Below the pieces are notes generated by a model. It had not been told where the DNA came from. It saw nothing but the letters and a program-made list of their open reading frames with translations, and ran no database searches. From the IMG/VR virus record IMGVR_UViG_3300027816_003019, positions 1 to 39,214 of that record: DNA of 39,214 nucleotides; one strand, written 5' to 3'. Source of the DNA: a virus. Positions 22,983 to 34,200 of the stretch are shown here, piece after piece (positions within the stretch are counted from its first letter, which is position 1; each line of letters starts with the position of its first letter). Both the position numbers and the translations under genes were made by a program.

Positions 22983-24719
22983 TTAAAATGAAAGTAACTT
23001 TGTATCAGTAGCCTGATAGCTGTTACCAATTATAAAAAAATCTTCGCGCTCTGCTAGATCGTTTACGTCTACGCAAGCAAGATCCATACGCGCTCCTGTA
23101 TTTTTAACAATAATTTCAACAATTTTGTACTTACCCTTAATTTGGTAAAACGTACTATTAACAGAAACAATGTCCCCTAATGCCAATGTCGGATTATAAA
23201 CCAAGTCAGTAAATCGATGTACAGGTCTAGGTCGTTTATGAAGATACTTTACAATTTCAAGCATACGCATCGCGTGATCCTTTGATTGAACGTATGCATT
23301 CTCACTCATACGGATTTCTCTAAAACCGGAGGGAATAATACCAGTCTGTACAAGCCCGCTAAACACAATCGGTATATCTTTTTTGATTGTTTGTTGTTCA
23401 CCGGCAATTAAAGGAATTCCGTAAAGTGTTAATTTACTTAAGTATAAACCACGACCTACGTCGTCATTACGGACAAACACCTGCATAAACTGTCCGGGTG
23501 TCTTTGTAACGTCCTCAATGACTGTCCAGTAACCGGACGCAGCCACTGAATCCCAAAACCATTTATTTTTGGGATACATTACTTCATTTAACCGTGGAAC
23601 CTTTAGAGAGACAGAGGCAATGTCGCCGTTAAAGTCAACTGCTTTTACAAAATCGCGACTTGTAATATACTCGTCAATTCCAAAGTAACCGCCGCTAGCT
23701 GCGAAACTAATTCCCGAGCCGTAGTATGTGTTGTTAGTTAACCTACTAACTGGTTGCGGAAATTCAATATCGTGAACATACTCCTCGCCGTATGGTAGAT
23801 ACTTACTTAAACTAGCATCAATAAGTGCTTTATTTGCACCGAGAAAACGCGGCGAGAACGTTGCGATAACTTTACCAAACGTCACCGCAGCCTCGTCATC
23901 GATAGATAAAGAGGAAAACATTGAATCAGTAATTGTAAAATTATTTTTTGATTTTGTAAACGAAAGGGCATTTACAAACTGCACTACACCATTCGCTGAT
24001 TGCGTTAGCTGCCCGCCACCTGCAATAGCTAAAGCGGTTAAATCTTGTAGAATGTCTTCGCGATTCAACCACGTAAACCGAGGGGAAATTATAGACGCAT
24101 CACAGTCAAAGTAAAACCGTGGAATTTGATTGGTCTCTTCTAAAAAAGTTTTATACTTATACGGCCTACCTCCGCATAGCCAGAATACTGTATTAATTGT
24201 TCCTATTGTACTACCACTAAGCGTGGTAGGATTTTGAGAATTATACAATTGCCCCCAGATACCGCTTACTGATGTTGAGTAAGGTGTTGGTGGATCAGGT
24301 ATGACAGTAGCGGCAGGTTTGTTCTCCCACAATGGTGTGAGGTGCTTATAGTATTCGACATACCGTAAATACCCACAAGCTTTAAATGTCACCTGTGTCA
24401 GACTTTCCTGACGTGACTCTAGGAATCCAGCAAAAGCAGGGTAGAAGTTAAGGGCATCTATTGAATAGAGTACAAGAACATTGGCTAATCTCCAGTTATA
24501 TTGCCGATCCGCAAAAAAATTATAGGCTGATTTAATCAGCGTTATTGAGCACTCAGGAGGTGCCATCTGTCCGAGAGTAACACCTGAGGTCATCTGAGTA
24601 GCCATAGTGTGCGATATGCCTATATCCTGCACATACTGGCTGGGTATTAAATTTGCCGGTTGATCTACCTTAGTATTAATCGCGGAAACATAGACACGAT
24701 ACGAAAGCTGATAGTTCAT
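22983..24719 (-). CDS. Tail hub / tail-tip-like protein (578 residues)
   Basis: Third gene after the tape measure in transcription order counting from it, the usual place for the baseplate hub. ILQDLTALAIAGGGQLTQ and GVVQFVNALSF (about residues 220-250) and the late LALGDIVSVNSTFYQIKG resemble hub proteins, which often have a line of this kind near the end. No lysozyme or peptidase domain is visible. Overlaps the distal tail gene as ATGA. Assigned with moderate confidence from order and pattern. Confidence 0.6.
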   Translation of the reverse strand: MNYQLSYRVYVSAINTKVDQPANLIPSQYVQDIGISHTMATQMTSGVTLGQMAPPECSITLIKSAYNFFADRQYNWRLANVLVLYSIDALNFYPAFAGFLESRQESLTQVTFKACGYLRYVEYYKHLTPLWENKPAATVIPDPPTPYSTSVSGIWGQLYNSQNPTTLSGSTIGTINTVFWLCGGRPYKYKTFLEETNQIPRFYFDCDASIISPRFTWLNREDILQDLTALAIAGGGQLTQSANGVVQFVNALSFTKSKNNFTITDSMFSSLSIDDEAAVTFGKVIATFSPRFLGANKALIDASLSKYLPYGEEYVHDIEFPQPVSRLTNNTYYGSGISFAASGGYFGIDEYITSRDFVKAVDFNGDIASVSLKVPRLNEVMYPKNKWFWDSVAASGYWTVIEDVTKTPGQFMQVFVRNDDVGRGLYLSKLTLYGIPLIAGEQQTIKKDIPIVFSGLVQTGIIPSGFREIRMSENAYVQSKDHAMRMLEIVKYLHKRPRPVHRFTDLVYNPTLALGDIVSVNSTFYQIKGKYKIVEIIVKNTGARMDLACVDVNDLAEREDFFIIGNSYQATDTKLLSF

Positions 24720-25132
24720 GTCTGCACCACTCTAAAACTTACTGTGTAATACGGGACATTAGTTAACGTTACTTCGTTGGCCGATAATTGTTCCGACCAT
24801 GAGTTTGGATCAGGAATAACATTATAGGTCTGACCCTGAATGACAAGGTTAATACTTGTCCCGGATAATGCAACTGAGCGATAGAAAGTCTTTAGTTTTT
24901 CTACGGTTGCAAGAGGATACCCTTCTGGCGCAGAATAACGAATCAAGTTCCATGTAAACGTCCACTGGTCTTTAAATGAGCGATGCATGTAATGTACTGA
25001 CCCATCAACTGCTTCAAGTTTATCTCCAAAAGTCACGGTGCTTTTTTGAAATGAACTTGCTTTGGCATCCATATAAAACACGGTTGTACCTTGATAACCG
25101 CTAAAGTATATTGGACTTAATTCATATGTCAT
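24716..25132 (-). CDS. Distal-tail-like protein (138 residues)
   Basis: First gene after the tape measure. MTYELSPIYFSGYQGTTVF and a beta-rich body (QWTFTWNLIRY, LVIQGQTYNVIPD) suit a small ring-forming tail protein such as Dit, but it is shorter than typical Dit proteins (about 250) and may match only the ring domain. GGGAG is four bases from the ATG and directly follows the 3' arm of the large inverted repeat. Confidence 0.6.
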   Translation of the reverse strand: MTYELSPIYFSGYQGTTVFYMDAKASSFQKSTVTFGDKLEAVDGSVHYMHRSFKDQWTFTWNLIRYSAPEGYPLATVEKLKTFYRSVALSGTSINLVIQGQTYNVIPDPNSWSEQLSANEVTLTNVPYYTVSFRVVQT

Positions 25133-25145
25133 ATTTCTCCCTTTA

Positions 25146-25182
25146 GTTAAAGAAGGGAAAATTTAATTTTCCCTTCTTTAAC
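25146..25182 (-). terminator. Perfect 18-bp inverted repeat between tape measure and distal tail genes
   Basis: Bases 25146-25163 are exactly complementary to 25165-25182, a 37-base near-palindrome. The T run (TTTTTT at 25184-25189) lies on the plus-strand side, so it is a textbook terminator for plus-strand transcription, while on the coding minus strand the downstream side has no T run. It may act in both directions, or as an RNase III or stability hairpin within the tail transcript. Confidence 0.65.
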
Positions 25183-25202
25183 TTTTTTAAGTTAATTACC
25201 TA

Positions 25203-28200
25203 TTATGGCTCAACACCTTGATCCGGTATCATTGGGTCTCTACCGTTTCCGGTGACTGTTGTAGTCGTAGTAACCACAGGTGCAATAGTACTAGCGTCTC
25301 TTACTATTACGCGTAAATAGTTTTTACCGTCAGCACCCACTTCACCGTACGCACCTAACGAAGATGGACCCATAGTTAGGTCGTCACCTTTCATTCCGTC
25401 AGCTGTCATACTATTAACACCGGAATTTAGACTACGAACCATTTCTTCGTATTCGTTACTTCCTTTTGTATACAACGAACCTGCCAGCTGCATATCTGCA
25501 TATTTCTGTAATGATTGAGCTGATTCAGTATAACCTCGATTGTAGTATGCCTCGGCTCTTAAAGACATTCGTTGGTACGCAGTAATTGCAGTAAGTGCTT
25601 TCGCAAACTCCGCTGGAACTGCTTGAGAAATTTCTGTAGCAGCTTCGGTGAATTGACGAACCATATCTTCTTTGGCATTTTTAAAACCTCTATACGCATC
25701 TTCTAGATTCCGTGCGTATGTGATATCGAAGTCTTCAAGATCTTTTCTTAAACCCGAAATAGTACTCTGAGAACTTTCGAGAATTTGTTTTCCAGCTTCT
25801 CGCCAGTTATCAGCCCATAACGGTGCAGTGATTGTTACAGAATCCATCTCACGCGCATTTTGCGCGAGTGCCTCACTGTTTTTTTCTAGTGAAACGCGAT
25901 TCTCTTCAAGTGCATCATTTGCAGCTTGTATTTCCTCAGGAGTCCTTGCCTCAGCTAATCGTTTTTGTAATGCGGGAGCTTGTTGTTCTAATCTGGTCCG
26001 TTCTCGTTCAAGGTCACCACGATTTCGTGTAAGCTGCTGACGTTTACTTGCAAACTCTAGTTGTTGATTTGCCATATCATCAACGTACTTTCGATACTGA
26101 GCACCACGATCATAATTCTCAGATAAGTAACCCAACTGCATCTGTGCGGCTGATCTCTCCTTTGGATCTGTTGCATTGTTCATTCGAGCTTCTGCAGCAG
26201 ATTGACGTGAGTCAATCATACCTTTGACTTTTTGCCACGCTGCTTCCTTTGCTGTGTAATCAGTCCACGGGACTGCCTCATATTCAGCATAGGCCGCTTG
26301 TAATTCTGTATCTTGCATACCTTCAGGTGTTTTCAAGTAACCCGCAACGTCGGCTTGTTCAATATGAGAAGCTTTTTGCTGGCCTTGCTCACGCAGTGCA
26401 GTAATTCTATCTTTCTCCGATTGTGGAATATTGGCTGCAGTGGCATTTGTGTAGAACGATGCAGTACCTGCACGTTTTTGTAATTCGGCCTGCTGTGCTA
26501 ATTGTACCATATTCCGCGTATAATTGCGATGAATATCTTCAAGTGTTCGCATACCATTTCGATTTATGTCTTCAATGCTTCTACGATTACTTAAATCAGC
26601 ATCGCGAAGTTGACGACCAAACTGAACATTCCGCTGAACTATCTCGGTGTTTGCTTGAACACCCTGCATTATAACAGAGGCTATAGTAGCAGGATTAAAA
26701 AGAGATAACTCCGGTGCTTTCATAAAATCTTTCGCAAACCGAAGAGTACCTTGAGGACCTGTTGTATAGCCAAAATTAAACGAACTGCCTACAGGAATTG
26801 GGCCGGTTCCCATAGTTGTTGGGCCAGTAATACCCATTATATTTTGATTTTGTGTAGTAATTCGATTCTGCATTATCGTCTGTAAATTAAATCCGCTCAT
26901 TTGTTGACTAATATCTAAGAAACCGCGTGGATTTCCTTGAGACAAGAAAGTTACTATGTTTTCATATTGAACACCTGCACTCCGGAGCGTTTGAATAAAA
27001 TTATTGTACGTTCCTTTTAATGCTAGATTAAACGGGCGAGTTAACTCCTCCTGTTCTCTAAATGCAGTGATCTGTGCTTCAAGTGTTTTAACTGCATTTG
27101 CTTGTGCGGTGCGTAATTCCTCTGTTCCTTTGCGATCATACTTCACACCCTCAACAAAAATAGTTTTTTCCATCGCACGGAGAGACGCAGTTGTTAAGTC
27201 CTCGTTAGCGCGGCCGGTCCCCACTTTATCAAGATTAACCATTGGATTAATCATAGAACGTACAGAATTCATACCGGCAAGAGAATTAAGTGCATTTAAA
27301 TCAACATACTGTGTAAAGCGCTGCTGAGAAATTTGAAATTGCTTTTCCATTGCTTGGTCTGTGTATTCTTTTGCAAATCGTTTCCAGCTTGCTTGATTTA
27401 TTTGGTCGTTTAATTCTTGCGTAATTCTTTGCTGCTGGCCTACATCTAAATCAATAAACTGTTGATCACTGATAACCTGACTTACTCGCCCACGCGGTAT
27501 ATTATTGGAATAAGCGGTAAAATCAGAAACAATACCATACTCTTGTGCTGTTTGCAGCAAGCTAGCCGCCTGTGTAGTATTGTATACTTTAGCAGCAAAC
27601 TGATCATAACTTGATTTATTGTCGTCAAGCAACTTTCTCGCAGTTTCGTCAGTACCGGTTACATCACGCATAACCAACGTTTGATACATTTGCATTGCCT
27701 CAAACACGCTTTTTTGCTGTTTAGTTAACGGGTCTTGTACAATTAAAGAATAAACTCTTTTTTGATCTTTTGACAAACCGTTGTAATATTTTGTAAGTTC
27801 TCTACCAGTGTCAACATAAGTGTTTACAAACTCATCTCTAGCCTCTTGTGTATCAGTTCTTAGATTTGTAAGAGCTTGAACACCTGCAATTAGCAAGCGG
27901 CTACCAGGAAACATGAAATCACTAATAAACCTTTGAGTACCAGCCGTTCTCTGTAACTCTGACTGCCGTTGATCGTCAAGCACTGCTTGCGGGTACATTT
28001 TGTTACCTATCTGTTCTGCATTAATTCGCTGATTTTCCTCACTTTGTAATCGATAAAGTTCGCGATATTTTGCAGAACTAGTATCTCTACTATCTGTAAC
28101 ACCAGCGTATGCTAGATAACCCGCACCTGCTAGTGCTGCAGCGATAATCGCCGGTAACGCTACTGCACCACCTACTGTGCCCGCAGCGGTAGTTGTTGCG

Positions 28201-31200
28201 GCAGCCCCGAAACCGGGCAATGCTAGCTGCGTTGCAGAACCAGCTGCTGCACCTAAAGTACCAAATGTGTTTATAAGACTAGCAATTCCTCCGACACCAG
28301 CACCAACACCGATACCAGTCAACCCAGCAGTGCCAAGATACGTATTCATAAAATATCTGCGGCGTACTGCATCTGAAATTTCTGCGTTAGCTCCCAAACC
28401 TAATCGAGCTGCATTAGCATTTATTGCACCTATTCCTGTGTTTGCGGCGTTTCTTTCTAATGCTGATAGAGGAGCAAGTAAAGCTGGATTCATGTTGTTT
28501 TCATAATTGTACACCGCAGCATTACCTGTTGCAATAAGTGCTGTTGCTATGTCTCTACCACCATAACTTAAACTACCTATAAGACGTTGATTTGGATCAT
28601 ACGCACCAGTACTATACAAGGTCGCGTATCTTCCTTCTTTTCCGGGATCGCCGCGGAACATACCACGAGTAAACGCAGTTGCTTGCTGACCTTCTTTAGT
28701 AGTTTTCTCCGGTGCGTCCACACCGGCAAGACGCACAACTTCCGAACGTCCATCTGGCATTTCAACCTGATAAGTATCAGCATCAAATTGCTTGAGAATT
28801 TTAACTCTCTGCCCAGTTTGATTGAATTTCATTTGTTGCTCTGACGTTTTAATCATGTCTTCACGCATAGTCGCATTGAAAGCTTTGCCGTAGAATCCTA
28901 ACGGTTGTCTTTGCGCTTGAAACTCCTCACCCGTAAAGAAATCTCCGCCGATATCGCGCATCGCTTTTAAGATAGCCTGATCTTGGTTCATCCCCATAAG
29001 CACACTAACTTGAGCGCTTTGTTGAATACGACGGCGTTCGTCTGCTTTCATATTACCCAATCGACGGTACAGTTCAATATTAGAAACGGCACCGGTTGTT
29101 GAAGTAAGATCTAAAGCTGCTGTAGAAGTAGCGTCGTTCGCCTCTGCTAACATTGGGTCCAGCTGATCAAGAAAATTAGATGAAAATACATTTAAAGTTC
29201 TCAGACCTGTATCTGGATTTGACAGCACTGTGTCGCCATATGATTTTAATCGTTCATTTACAACTTTTTGTAAATTTTGATCAAAAGACTGACGAGCAAG
29301 AAACGATCTATCTCCAAGAATTGGTTCGAGTATTGGAGTCATTGCGCCTACTGCAAACGCACTAAATTGTACTTGCAATGTTTCCAATCGACCGGTCATG
29401 CGGTCATATTTAGTTGCTAATGAATTTGCTTGGTCATCAATTAATTTATCAGTAACGCCCATCTTAGCCAAAAGTGCGTCAAGTGAATCTAACATCTCGT
29501 TAGCGTCACCGGTGTTAATCTTTGAAAGCTCACTACGATTAATTTCAAATCTTCTACTGAGCGATGACACATTACCAGACAAAAATTCTTTAAGCGCAAT
29601 ACTAGCACCTTGCATACCTTGAGCAGGATCGAATGCGGCGAGCTTACGCGCAACCTGCACAGACTTACCAACATCTACTCCATACGTATTCGATATAGGA
29701 ATAAATGAGGTCATGTCCTCAAGATTACGAGCGAGCGTTCCACCAAACATAGACTGCTGCCGTGTGGCAGCCGCAAGTGCTTTAGTATACGTTTCCGGAC
29801 TTAAAGAAAGAGCACGAGCCGTAGTCATAATACGGTCTGTGCGAAGTTGTGGGTCGCCTATCTGACCTATAGTTGAGGCAATAGTTTGCGGTAAGTTTAA
29901 CACGCCCATGACTGTCTGCCCAAGAGTTTGAAGATCTCTAACACGAGACATTGCGTAAAAAAATGTGTCATTAAACGGTGATTGATTACGAGCTTGCTGT
30001 ACTCTGGCCATTGAGCGTTGTAAGCGTTCAATGTCATCAAGTGATATATCTAATCCGCTTTCAGTTTTCACTCTTTGCTGTAAATTTACTAATTGCTGTC
30101 GATTAGCGCCCACTAAATTGCGTGCACGCCCTCGATCATCGTATGCTACAACCTGATCGCCTCTAAACATTGTATTTATCGCTCTTGTTGCTTCAGGAGA
30201 TTGACCAAATACACCAGTAAGATAATCACGAACGTAGCCTGCGGCCTCACGTTGTACACCGCCAGTTAAACGCCGTAATAAACCGGGTTGACTAACGACT
30301 GCTTGTAAGTTTTCTTCAAGATCGCGAGCATTTTTGGCCGATTGTTTGTCAATCTCTTCCCCAGAACGTTTTTGCTGTGTTTCAGCAAAACCAGTTGCGG
30401 TGACTAAATTTAAAATGTCTGCGCGTGTAAGATCTGTATTATTTGCACCGTCAATAACTTCACCAAGTCTTATAGCGGCCTGAATTACTCGCGAAAGGTC
30501 AACTGCCAGTTCCTCAATGGGACGCGACTCTAAAGTGTTTGGCTGAACACTTGCCATAGCAGACTGCAAATCTGCAAGTGCCTGATTTGCATTTGCTTCT
30601 TTAACAGTGTCCCCCATAAAATCAACACCGGTCAAGTTTACCGGACTAAGTTGATTAAGCATTGTGTTTGCGAAATTACGCGTAGCTCTTGTTAAATCTA
30701 GTTGAGACTCATATCGCGAACTCTGCTGAGGTAAAACTCCTTGAAAAGACGAGTATAAATTTCTTCTACTTTCTAAATCAGACTGTGCTAGCATTTCGGC
30801 TTCAGTTACAAGGCGGCCGGTGCGCGTTCGTACTGTTGGGCCAGTACCAGCTGCGCCTCCGGTAGTCAACCCAGTCGGTTTTATTGCTTGTTGAAATCTA
30901 TTAAGATCTTCAGTAACTCGTTTTAAAACGTTTGCAAAAGCGTCAAGTTGTCGATCACTTTCGCTTAATTTTGCTAATTCACTTCTTCTTTGCTTGTCGG
31001 TTAGTGTAGGATCTGTCATAATTCGATCGCGAGCAAGCACGCTATTTTTTTGATCTTGCAGAACGTTTTCCGTCATCAACGCTAAATTTCTTGCAGGATC
31101 GGGACTAGTGGTTAAGTTAGCTAACAAAGTTGAAACGCGTGGGTTTGAGTAATCTGGAGAACCGTACAATAATTGAGTTTCTAGTGCTTTTTTCTGTAAG

Positions 31201-34200
31201 GAAATGTAACGTGCTTTATTTCTTGTTTCTATTGAACTCCGTGCAGCAGTATCAGGTGCAAGACGTATTGCTAATTTAGTTTCATCGTTTAACAAGTCCA
31301 TTTGTGAAAATATCATTTCAGTTATGTCTCTAGTTGCTTTACGTCCTCCACCACTACCCCCAGCGCCTCCACCACTACTCCCAGCGCCTCCACCACTACC
31401 GCCAACACCAGAAGCAACAACAACGCCAGAAGACGGGGGTCCTCCAGTAACGTGAACTGTACCACCAGTTACCGTGATTGTAGCGTTAGGTGCATCTATA
31501 GCCGCACCGGGTGCGGTAATACCTCCAGTAGTAGGCGGTGGTGTAGTTGCGGTTGCCGTTGGAACTGATGTAGGAACAACTGCCAACGGTTGAACAGCGC
31601 CAGACGCTCCGGAAAAATTAATCAAAGAAGTCGTAGAAGTTTTTGGAGTTTTAGCGGTTCTGGGTTTTCTCGGGGTTAGTTGAGCCGGTGTAACATCTAT
31701 AGAAGAAGGATTTGTAGCGGAAGACCCACTAAACACTACCAGTGAATTTGCGGAAGGAGCAGCGGCGAGAGTTGTTTTAGATTTACGTGAGCTTCCTCTG
31801 ACAGATGAACTTATTATTGACTCAGCGTCGGCTTGTCTAATAGCCGCTTCTTCATCTATTGCATATAATTCTGCTTCTGCTTGCAATTGTTCTTTTTGAA
31901 TTGCGCTATCTTCCATTAAAGCGTAACTTGCTTCAACGTTAGCTGTTTTTTTAACTTTTTCAGCAAGCCTAGCTTCTTCAGCTATTCTTACTGCACGCGC
32001 TTCTTTTTGTGCTTCTCGAGTGATTTGTCTTTTTGCTGTTCTACGTTCAGCTTTTTGAGGTTGACTTGCTTTTGCTTCTCTTGCAGAACGACGATCTCTT
32101 GATTTTTGTATTTCTGCTTGTCGACTACGATCTGCCTGCTCAATTGATTTTTGTTCTTGTAATTGTTGAGTTGCAGTATCCCCCATTAACAAAGCCTCGT
32201 ATGCTTCAACACCGGTTAACTTTATAGCTTGTTTAGCTGATTCCTCTTGTTCGTCAAGAAGTCGCGCCCTTTGATCTTCTTGCTGCGCTAACTTAACTTC
32301 TTCAGCAAGTCTAGCTTGTTCTGCAAGTCTGATTTGCTCTGCTTTTTTTGCTTTTCTCGCTTCTTCTGCTTTCTTAGCTTTTTCAGCTTTCTGAGCTTGC
32401 TTAGCTTTTTTAGTTTCTTCCGCTTTCCTAGCTTTATCAACATCCCTTGTTTCACTGAATTGTGTGGGAGTAGATGTGGCACCTTGTAGACGATTCTTTA
32501 CAAATTCCGCAAAGTATTCTACATGCTCTTTTAGATCTGGACCATGGTGTATCGTCGTTTCAGTATACTCACCCATATCAATTCTTTCAAAAAGTCTGCT
32601 TCGATAGGCAGCCAAAGATGATTCAGTATCCGGATCGTCGCTTATTTTTTCACCCGCTAAGAATTTTTTATACGCAGCTAGATCCTCATTGTTCATGAGT
32701 CGGGGTGGCACTACGCCTGTCAGTAATTGTGTGTTACTAGGATTGACTACTGCCCTGTATTTTTCAGGTCTATTTGGATCGGGAATTCTCCTCAGTTGGT
32801 CACGTTGATACCGTGCTTCTTTTGCCGCAGCCTCTCGACTTTCATGCGGAACTAAAGTAATTTTTGGGGAATCATTTCGCTTTCGTAGCATATATAATCG
32901 TTGTTCTTGTCTATCATCTAGAGTAGGACGCGTGTATCCCGGCGTAGACTCATTAGCCAATATATCAAAAAGCATTGCTTTTTCATCTTCTTCCGCTTTT
33001 CTTGCTGCAAGTAACTCTGCTTCTTGAGCTTGCTGTCTTTCCTCGTATGACCTACTTTTTCTTATCTCCTCCTTTGTTAATGCTACACTAGGTGGTACTG
33101 GAGTAGGTACTGGAGTAGGTACTGGAGTAGATTTGACTATCTTAGCTTCTTCGGCTTTTCTTGCTTTTTCTGCTTTTCTATACTCTTCTTTTTCAGCTTC
33201 TTGCGCTTTTCTTGCTCTTGCCTCTTCAGCAATTTTTGCTCTTGTAGCTTCTTCTACTATTTTTGCTTTTTCTGTTTCTTGAATCGCTTCAGCTTCAATA
33301 GCTTTTTGTGTTCTAATATCTTCCTCGGATAATTCCGCTACTGGGGTTTCAGCGAGCCTTCTATGTAAAGCGGCCTTTTCCTTTCTTTTCTGTTCTGCTT
33401 GGTCAGCTAATTCAATTTTTTTACGTAATTCAGCATCAATTGCTACCACTGGCGTAGCTGGCTCAACGATTACTGCTTTCTTAGTTGAATCCGCTAGTTT
33501 GGCTTTTTTTGCTTTTTCGACTTCTCTAGCTTTTTCATTTTCTACAAATTTTCTCCATTCTTTTGCATTTTTAGCTTGCTCGGATTCTGCTACTTTTTCA
33601 GCTTGTTCAATTTTTTGCGTTTCTTCCATCTTTCTAGATTCATTTGCCGCTTTTGCTTTCATTCTCTGACTTTCGCTGAGCGTAAAAGTTGGCCGATTAG
33701 ATTTTTGCTGACGTGTTCTAGGTGGGACACGTTTCGGGACTGATAACGCAGTTGAAGTCTCCGAAGAGACCGTTGGTTCAGAGGTAGCTACCGCCGGTGA
33801 TTTACGACGCTCATTTACAAACTCAGCTAATGCATCGGCGTGAGAAGGTTCTTTTAACTGAGTGTAGTATAAAAGTGTTTGATCATCAAGAACACCTGCA
33901 TCAATTTGAGAAAGAATCCAATTACGCTGTTCTTGCTTGACGTCTTGATCAGCTGTACCAGCTAACCACGCTTTGTATCGATCCACTGCTTCTTTTACTG
34001 TTTTTACTCGTACCTCACCAGTCTTTGGACTATGTAAAGTAAAAGGATTACCGTAATGAGCATCACCCACATCCTTCTTACGAAGGGTACTAACACCCTC
34101 TCCCCTACTTTCTGCTTCGGCAACCGCAGCGGTGCCTTTTAAGTTTTTAACAATAGCTTTAGGTGTCGATCTAACCCCAGAGGATAACAATGCAAAAGCA

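Noticed and set aside
28177-28506. Plus-strand open frame opposite the hydrophobic part of the tape measure
   Set aside because: Ala/Pro-rich shadow of Gly/Ala codons; no ribosome site and no plus-strand gene anywhere else.
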